Positions 57,284 to 64,000 of a stretch of 64,000 bases of DNA are shown here, piece by piece (position 1 is the stretch's first letter; each line of letters begins with the position of its first letter). Position numbers and translations under genes: made by a program. Under the pieces are notes generated by a model. The model ran no database searches. It was not told the origin of the DNA and saw only the letters and a list, made by a program, of their open reading frames with translations. Source of the DNA: Congeria kusceri (taxonomy: Eukaryota; Mollusca; Bivalvia; Myida; Dreissenidae); contig CM051030.1 of the NCBI GenBank assembly GCA_027627225.1, forward strand, positions 1,488,001 through 1,552,000, in the 5' to 3' direction.

Positions 57284-58380
57284 CAAAGGCCGCTTACTTC
57301 ACTGAAGGACATTTCAATACAAAGACAGATCTTTAACAGTTGTCACGTATTTGTTTGGTACTTGCTGTGTGATCAAAATTGTTGGCAAATAAGTCAGACC
57401 ATTTAACGATTTAATCTGTGGACATTTGAAATGTAGTAATTGTTATGCCATGTTACAGTGTTGTCTTTCATTTGTAGCAAATAAAATATAATTTGGTCAA
57501 GTTTTTTTCAATTTAGCAGTAAAATTATTTTCAATTTTTGGGTGTTTATGAAGGTATGTCTTACATGCTTTTCAGTAGACAATCAATTCAGTGATTTAAG
57601 CCTCAGTCACACATTCCCTGATTTTTCCTGCCCTTCTTGAGCCGAGTGTCCCAAATAAAATGTGTTAAAAGTCAGGATAATATTCTGTGATTCGGGGCTT
57701 GAATTTTTATTTTTTTTCAAAAGATTGATTATGTCCCGACAGGGTCTCGACTGAGTCCCAACTGAGTCCAGATTCACCCAACTGCGATCCGACAGTGTCC
57801 CGTCAGCGTCCAGACAGTATCCTGACATTCCTGACTTTTTTATTGTTTGTATCGTAGCCCTGGCAGGATCCATCAGCATTCATGGTGAACCGGTCAAAGT
57901 TCTGTCCATTAATGACAAACACACACAAACACGCACAACATACATGCTATACACCAGACGTGATGTATGTATAGCTAATTTTTTATGCAATATTATTCCC
58001 TTTCCACTGGATACTGAAACTGAAACTGTTTAATTTGCTTAAACGCTTATTTTTACACAAAAGCGCATTCAATGGCGTTGTACATAAACTATAAAACAAA
58101 ACATTACATTATGTATACATGCAAACATAAATACATACACACATTTATATACATTCCTCATCAGAGAGAGAGAAAGAGCGATAGCATCATTACATACCAT
58201 ATGAAGTTTGATCGTATGATTTAGTTACATTAAACCACAGTCATAAGACATTCATAAGACATTCAAATGACACATGACGTATAAACCCATAACTGCATAT
58301 GGAAATTAAAAGATATCAATGGAACAATATTTTCTTCATTTGTTTTCACAGTTCTCTAGAAAAAAATCTTGAATGATAAC
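57284..58380. other. Intergenic; dispersed-repeat fragment and microsatellites; LINE 3' flank
   Basis: 57720-57880 has repeated 'gtcccgac', 'ctgagtcc' and 'ccgacagtgtcccg' words of a dispersed repeat. 57915-57940 and 58130-58180 have CA and GA runs. From ~58010 up to 58380 the sequence is probably the 3' UTR of the LINE below. Confidence 0.4.
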
Positions 58381-60253
58381 TTAACAATATGACTGGATAT
58401 TTCTGATAAATACAGTTTTGAGACTGTTTTTGAATATATCAATAGATTGAGAATTTCTCACGTGTAATGGTAGTTTATTCCATAGTTTTGGTCCAACTGT
58501 TTTAAAGCTTCTGTCACTGAATGTTTTACGTTTGTTGAAAGGTACGGTATAGCAACCTGCAATTGTGCTAAACGATCTGAATCTGCGTCTTGGTTCTTGT
58601 TCCGACAACAGTTCTGTTTAGTAAGCAGGGGCATGACTAATAGAACAATTACTCATGAATGTGATCATTTTAAACTCAATTCTAGCTTTGATGGGAGGCC
58701 AGTGCAATTGTAACAGAGCTTGTTTTGAGCTTTCAAACTTTTTGCGTATTAAAACCAGTTTAGGACACATGTTTTGTATTGTTTGCAATTTTTGCAATTC
58801 CATATGAAATAACATTGCAGTAATCAAGATGTGAGATTACTAGAGACAATACAAGTATTTCTGTAGCGTCTTTGCTGAGATATTTTCTTATACTTTTGAC
58901 CCTAAAATAATTCTGCATATCTGTTTGACATTTTCTTTTAACATGATCTTTGAAGTTGAAATTTGTGTCAAGAAAATCACCTAAATTGCATATACTTTTT
59001 GTGGACTGAATCTCATCACCGGCAATGTCTATTTCTGTTAAAGAACATTTATCAAGCTGCTGCCTGCTACCAAACAGAATAAAATCCGTTTTGGAAGTTT
59101 TCATTTTTAAATAATTTTATTACCCACTTTACTATATAAATGATAATTAAGCGATTTAAACTGTTGCCACTTTGCTTAGCTTCTTCCAACAAGCAACATT
59201 TTGTGATGTTTCATGGTTTTGTTTCCTTATGTTGCCCTCCTTATTATTCAAAGGGAGCAACCGGCGCAGAACGTTGCGCAATGTAACTTTATAGTAACAC
59301 TGACTGCTACGAGAAGTCATGTGACCAACCAATATCCTATGTTCGTCATCGATGCTACATCATCGATGACGTTATCTGTTCTCAACTTGGTAAAAACAAT
59401 CACAAAATGACTGTCGCCAGCAGCTAGGACTCAGGATAATGATTGTTCTATTTTGAAGCTGTGTGATTCACAACAATCATTATATTAGATTTCATGGAAA
59501 ATAAAACAATTCAATATTGTTTTTATTTATTATTAGAAGAAGGTAATAAAGCAGATATTTCATTGTCATTTTGGATCAGTCAAACTGTTTCCTTCAGTAT
59601 CGGCCTCGGGGCAACATTTCAAAATATGCCCCCCCCCTACTTCAGGAAAACAATTTTGGCTGTTCCCAGATGCTAATGAAATATCTGTATACTGTTTCAT
59701 CCATTCGTTTATTGTTACTGCAAATGATTCCAGTGCATGGATTGCTTGTACCTCGTTTTCAATCGATGTTGGTCGAAAACGTTTGATGGCTGTATGGTCA
59801 TAAGCAAAACCAAAGACAGATATCGGCTGCGGAATGACATCAGATAAGGCGCCTGGGTATGTAAGATAGAGCCAGGGACCTAAACAGCTACCCTAGGGGA
59901 CACTACGATGTAACCGACGTGGAGACGAGACGGTTGATTTGACACTAACACTACAGCGTGGTCTCAAGTAGCGATTCAACTGAGTTTAGATCTGTGGCGC
60001 ACAATCCATGCTGATTTTTCAACACTTCTAGCAGAATGTCGTGGTCCACCGTGTCAAATGCAGCGCTTAGATGTAAAGCAATCGAAGCACTGACCTCCTG
60101 GTTTTCCATGCCGTCTAGTATGTCATTCGCTAGTCTCAGTAGTGCTGTTTTGCAGGAGTGAAAACGTCTGTATGCTGACTGACTCTTTGGAAGGAGATCA
60201 TGGTCACTTACATGTTCATTTAATCTGAAAATTAAGGGAATCGCATTGTCCAT
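58381..60253 (-). pseudogene. Decayed LINE (Jockey/CR1/L2-type) reverse transcriptase, 5'-truncated
   Basis: Read on the minus strand from 60253: QSAYRRFHSCKTALLRLAND, then LSAAFDTVDHDILLEVL (catalytic block with AAFDTVDH); then SVP-stop-GS, where the conserved Q of 'VPQGS' is a TAG; then GFAYDHT, where Tyr replaces the first catalytic Asp of the YADD box (~59796-59818). After an insertion it resumes at 59104 with KTSKTDFILFGSRQQ and LVISHLDYCNVISYG, then QNMCPKLVLIRK and LHWPPIKARIEFK, and the tail FKTVGPKLWNKLPLHVR...FKNSLKT. Domain order matches the C-terminal two thirds of RVT_1-type pol. Multiple frame changes: inactive. Confidence 0.85.
59110..59690. other. ~580-bp insertion interrupting the LINE
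   Basis: It separates INEWMKQYTD from KTSKTDFILFG, which are adjacent in intact elements (only ~10 residues apart). It contains 'catcgatgctacatcatcgatgacg' and a poly-C run at 59629. No terminal repeats or target duplication could be identified, so its nature is open. Confidence 0.55.
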
Positions 60254-60283
60254 CTGTCTTTCCGTCCGTCATGCTTCTTGTGT

Positions 60284-60400
60284 CTTAGTATTGAATGGAT
60301 TCAGATGACATTTCATATAATGATAGAGGACAAAGAGATCAAGTGCAGAGCACAAGGACCAAAACTACTTCTTCAACATTTACAGTGTTATTGCCCTTTT
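60284..60400 (+). repeat. Dispersed ~150-bp tandem repeat, left portion
   Basis: 'tagtattgaatggattcaga tgacatttcatataatgatag' and 'gcagagcacaaggac...gttattgccc' match the units at 62050-62440. The intervening AGCTCACC repeat was inserted into it. Confidence 0.65.
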
Positions 60401-62038
60401 TTTAGCTTACCTGAACACAAAGTGCTCATGGTGAGCTTTTGTGATCGCCCGTTGTCCGTCGTGCGTGCGTATGTGCGTTGTCAACAACTTTTCATTCAAA
60501 CAACATCTCCTCCTAAACCGCTTGGCAGATTTTCACCAAACTTCACAGGAATGATCCTTGGGTGAACCTCTTTCAAAGTTGTTCAAATCTTTCTGGTCCA
60601 CTGCATATGTAGGTCCCCAGAGCTAAAAATAGATTTTAAAAGTGTAAACTTAACAAATAATCTCTGAAACCAAATGGCCTAGAGGTTTCATATTTGGTAT
60701 GTAACATCCTATAGTGGTCCTCTACAAAGATTGTTCAAATTATTTTCCTGGGGTCAATACAGGCCACGCCCTGGGGGTCACATGGTTTGTATAACATCCT
60801 TTAGTGGTCCTTTACAAATTTTGTTCTAATTATTCATCTGGGGTCAAAAAGGGCTACGCCGCGGTGGTCACATGGTTTAAACTTTATATAGAATATATTG
60901 CACGATGACAGAGGTTTCATATTTGGAATGTAACATCCTACAGTGATTCTCTACAAAGATTGTTCAAATTATGCCCATGGGGTCAGAACTTGCCAAACCC
61001 TGGGGGTCACATGGTTTATATAGAACATATAGCAAAATGAATTAAAAATTCTAATCATCTGAAATGGCAAGGCCCCAAGGTTTCATATCTGGTATGCAAC
61101 ATCCTTTAGTGGTCTTTTACAAAGTTTGTTCAAATTATACCCTTGGGGTCAAAATGGGTCAAGCCCCGGGGGTCACATGGTTTATATAGACTATATAGCA
61201 AAATGATTTTAAAAATCTCCTCCTCTGAAACCACAAGGCCCAGAGGTTTCATATTTGGTTTGTAACATCCTATAGTGGTCCTCTACAAAGATTGTTCAAA
61301 TTACGCCCCTGGGGTCAAAGCTGGCAAAGCCCCGGGGGTCATATGGTTTATATAGAATATATAGCAAAATGACTTTAAAAATCTTCCCCTCTGCAACCAC
61401 AAGGCCCAGAGGTTTCATATTTGGTGTGTAACATCCTGCAGTGGTCTTCTAAAAAGGTTGTTCAAATTGTGCCCCTGGGGTAAAAACTGGCCACGCCCGG
61501 GGGGGAGGTCACATGGTTTATATTAACTTTAATAGCAAAATGTCTTTGAAACCGCAAGGCCCAGAGGTCATATTTGGTCCGTAAATTCCTCAAGTGGTCC
61601 TCTACAAAGATTGTTCAACACTGACCAACATTAGGGGTCATATAGTTTATATAGACTTGAATAGCAAAATGACTTTTAACATTTCTTCTCCTAGGAAACG
61701 CAAGGCTTAGAGGTTTCATATCTGGTATGTAACTTCCGTATAGTGGTCCTCTACAAATATTGTTCAAATTATTCCTCTGGGGTAAAAGTCTGGCCACGCC
61801 CCGGGGGTCACATGTTTTATATAGACTCAAATAGCAAAATGACTTAAAAATTCTTTTCCTCTGAAACGGCAAGGCCCACAGCTTTCCTATATTTGGTACG
61901 TAACATTGCATAGTGGTCCTGTCCAAAGATTGTTCATATTATGCCCCTGGGATAAAAATTAGCCACGCCCTGAGGATGCAAATTTAAATTGGGTCACAAG
62001 GTCGCAGGTGAGCGTCCTAGGACCCTCAGGGCCCTGTT
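60401..62038 (+). repeat. Molluscan AGCTCACCTGAGC repeat, copy 2 (1.64 kb), nested
   Basis: It starts 'agcttacctgaacacaaagt gctcatggtgagctttt' and has ~9 units of ~165-190 bp with the same words as 42971-44047. The end is 'gtcctaggaccctcagggccctgtt'. It splits the repeat 'ttattgccctttg|tttaattttc', so it is younger than its host. Confidence 0.8.
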
Positions 62039-62449
62039 GTTTAATATTTTTGTGCTAAAAATAACTCCATTAGTATTGAAGGGATGCAAATGAACTCCAT
62101 TAGTATTGAAGGGATTCAAGTGAAACTTTATATAATTATAGCGGACAATGAGAGGTAGTACAGAGCACAAGGACGATAACTCTTTCTTTAATAATTACGG
62201 AGTTATTGCCCTTATGTGAAGCATTAATTTTCTTGTTCAGAGCATAACTCCATTAGTATTAAAGGGATTCAAATGAAATATAATGATAGAGGACAATAAG
62301 AATTTACTGAGTTATTGCCCTTTGTTTAATTTTCTTTTGCGGAGCATAACTCCATTAGTATTGGAGGGATTCAAATGAAACTTCATATAGCGATAAGGAC
62401 AATGAGAGGAAGTGCTGAGTGCATGGACCACAACTCTGTCTTCTCTTTC
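62039..62449 (+). repeat. ~150-bp tandem repeat, right portion (3 units)
   Basis: Units contain 'ataactccattagtattgaa', 'gggattcaaatgaaacttca', 'gacaatgagaggaagtgc' and 'gagttattgccctt'. Confidence 0.75.
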
Positions 62450-62451
62450 CG

Positions 62452-62640
62452 GGCCGGCTAGCTCAGTTGGTAGAGCGCTGGACTTCAAATCCGAGGATCA
62501 CTGGTTGGATTCCCAGCCCGGCCACATAACTTGTGTGGGGATTGGTCATGAAATTATTTCTACAGCCATTCTCGCCCTACCTCTCATTCAAGTAGCCTGC
62601 CTGCCTGTCTGTCTGTCCGGATTTTTCTTGTTTTTCCTTC
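62452..62640 (+). mobile_element. tRNA-derived SINE, family B (plus strand)
   Basis: The head 'gggccggctagctcagttggtagagcg' has A box TAGCTCAGTTGG and B box GGTTGGATTCC (one change from GGTTCGANTCC), with a near-intact cloverleaf closing on 'cccggcc'. The body 'aacttgtgtggggattggtc', 'atgaaattatttctacagcc' is shared with 47201-47418. It inserted in the tandem repeat. I call it a SINE, not a tRNA gene, because of the body and the B-box change. Confidence 0.8.
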
Positions 62641-62964
62641 ATAATTTTAAAGTGTTTAAGCTATTAACTTGAAACTTCATAGTGAAGTGCCCAAGACCTG
62701 TTACTCTGCGCTTCATAATTCTGGAGTTATTGCTCTTTGTTTATTTTTTTATACTTCATTATTGGAATGAAATATATAGGGAAAATTCCTTGTGAACACA
62801 ACACCTCCTACAGATTCAAACAGATTTTCTTGAAACTTGTCTTCATTGTTGAGGGTAATGTGTAGTTGTGCGTAAAGTTGGGGATTTAAATTTTTTAATT
62901 GTTAGGTTTACTGTTTAAAGAATGAATGACCTGTATGATAGCATGAGGCAAGATTTATTGACCC
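62641..62964. other. Continuation of dispersed repeat, diverged
   Basis: 'gggaaaattccttgtgaaca' at 62780 and 'gggaaaattccttgtgtacg' at 63230 are repeat words. No gene. Confidence 0.45.
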
Positions 62965-63185
62965 ATGACATTAAACAACTCGCAATGCACAACCACGAGG
63001 GCTATACCACAATAGAATGATCAATCGGTGTTTATTAGCTGATAAATAATGATAATGTGAAAAGTATTTTGATTCTAGCATGACCTCATAATTTTTCTGC
63101 AATTACAATGCAAAGTATATTTTTGGGTTGTTTATTGATAGTTAAACAATTTTGTTCATTGTCTATAGAAAACTCTGTGCGTGTC
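62965..63185 (+). mobile_element. GTTGTTTA palindromic element, copy 7
   Basis: 'cattaaacaactcgcaatgc', 'cgagggctataccaca', 'ggtgtttattagctgataaa', 'ttgggttgtttattgatagtt', ending 'tgttcattgtctatag'. Same order as copies 1 and 5. Confidence 0.55.
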
Positions 63186-63575
63186 ATGTTAGAATTTTTC
63201 TTACATCATTACAGAATGGAATATATAGGGAAAATTCCTTGTGTACGCAACTCCTCCTACAGTTTCTAATGGAAAATTGAAAATTCAGTGTTTTTTTTTA
63301 CCTTTGGTTGAAAGGTGGCGGGCCCTTCAGAGGGGAATTTTACAGCAAAACGGGATTTTTTTTATATAAAAGAGTTATAACATGTTTATACTCTACTTTA
63401 TGTAATAAAACCTTAATGAATTGTTTTGCTACAAATGGTAATTTAGATTAACTAAGTTAGAGAAAAAAAACTGTTGGGATTGTTTACGAAAATTCCTCTA
63501 TCTGAGTGAATTTTTGTCTGATTTTGGTTGATTTTTTTCAAATGAGAAATGTATGTCTACTTTTAAAGTACCGCT
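63186..63575. other. Nothing recognised
   Basis: AT-rich, poly-T-rich sequence upstream of the minisatellite. Confidence 0.4.
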
Positions 63576-63790
63576 CTTAACTACTAATGAAATGCCCCTC
63601 ATGACTACTTTTGAAATACCCATCATGACTACTTTTGAAATACCCATCATGACAACTTTTGAAATAACCATCATGACTACTTTCAAAATACCCATCATGA
63701 CTACTTTTGAAATAACCATCATGACTACTTTCGAAATACCCATCATGACTACTTTTGAAATGTCCCTCTTATTTTCTTTTGTAGTGCCCC
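63576..63790 (+). repeat. 24-bp minisatellite immediately upstream of an exon candidate
   Basis: About 9 copies of CATGACTACTTTTGAAATAC plus 'ccat'. 24 is a multiple of 3, giving an 8-residue cycle (TFEIPIMT) in one + frame. This frame differs from the one favoured in the exon that follows, so the repeat is probably intronic. Confidence 0.8.
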
Positions 63791-63822
63791 TCCATACAAT
63801 TTTTGTAACACCCCTCTTTCAG

Positions 63823-63938
63823 GTGGAAGACCATCCTCTAGTAATGATGGGGATATTTATAGCACGGCCATTCTTGAGGGAGTTCTTTCAGCCCTGGACT
63901 ACCCAAAATCGAGAATCAGTCTCAGCGTGCATAACAGT
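63823..63938 (+). CDS. Candidate internal exon, protein unknown
   Basis: A strong acceptor (acacccctctttcag) and a consensus donor (ACAGT|GTAAGT) bound 116 nt. The best frame skips two bases and is open for exactly 38 codons, reading GRPSSNDGDIYSTAILEGVL then SALDYPKSRISLSVHNS (phase 2-in/0-out). A second frame is also open (VEDHPLVMMGIFIARPFLRE). The first has the more protein-like composition and codon use. No family is recognised. It cannot be spliced directly to the donor at 45193 without a stop, so another exon or another gene is implied. Confidence 0.55.
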
Positions 63939-63982
63939 GTAAGTATAAGGGTTACAGTAACACTGAAGTAAAATTAAGTCTG

Positions 63983-64000
63983 TCCGGCTAGCACAGTGGT
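63983..64000 (+). mobile_element. Possible start of a SINE, cut by the window edge
   Basis: 'gtccggctagcacagtggt' resembles the first bases of a tRNA-like head with A box TAGCACAGTGG. Too short to be certain. Confidence 0.3.

Noticed and set aside
57607..57879. 90-codon minus-strand frame with Ser/Asp-rich reading
   Set aside because: Coincides with a dispersed repeat of 'gtcccgac' words; no recognisable domain.
62452..62524. Possible functional tRNA gene
   Set aside because: B box reads GGTTGGATTCC and the downstream body is shared with another copy at 47201, so it is a SINE head.

Overview
The window is eukaryotic nuclear DNA. It is AT-rich and gene-poor, with no bacterial-style operons and no long uninterrupted ORF. 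Dispersed repeats carrying the AGCTCACCTGAGCAC / GTGCTCATGGTGAGCT end-hairpin, and the 'gcccctggggtcaaa...gccacgcc' tandem body, are of a type I associate with bivalve mollusc genomes. A heterodont bivalve is my best guess; that is inference. I find no rRNA gene, functional tRNA gene or CRISPR array. Most open frames arise because a minisatellite lacks stop codons.

Layout. 0-23 kb: tandem repeats (43-bp array derived from a SINE body, a GAT/GAC microsatellite, 26-bp, 35-bp, 31-bp arrays), a 0.74-kb foldback transposon, copies of a GTTGTTTA palindromic element, a dead non-LTR retrotransposon 3' end, a Tc1-like transposase scrap and a complete tRNA-derived SINE. 24-34.6 kb: the most structured part. 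It holds a series of exon-like cassettes on the + strand built on one 23-nt unit (core GACGACAA). Three cassettes have expanded into 0.4-0.6 kb minisatellites, the flanks are duplicated, and a fivefold tandem module carries an antisense SINE in each of four units. This may be a transcribed, repeatedly duplicated locus; the product is unknown. 36-37.2 kb: CTG/CTA microsatellites. 39.1-39.9 kb: two small LTR-like (TRIM-type) elements in opposite orientation, one with a 5S rRNA-derived segment in its LTR and one with a tRNA-like segment. 43-62 kb: long molluscan tandem-structured repeats with nested insertions. Two insertions are proven by 8-bp target duplications and uninterrupted copies elsewhere in the window: a 303-bp hAT-like element and a 304-bp retroposon. 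There is also a 931-bp TIR element and a decayed LINE reverse transcriptase. 44.5-45.2 kb and 63.8 kb hold the only exon candidates that look like conventional protein-coding sequence.

No pathway or operon logic can be read here. What can be read is repeat turnover: SINE body to satellite, exon-like unit to minisatellite, and nested transposition. Coordinates of repeat edges are by eye and may be off by several bases.
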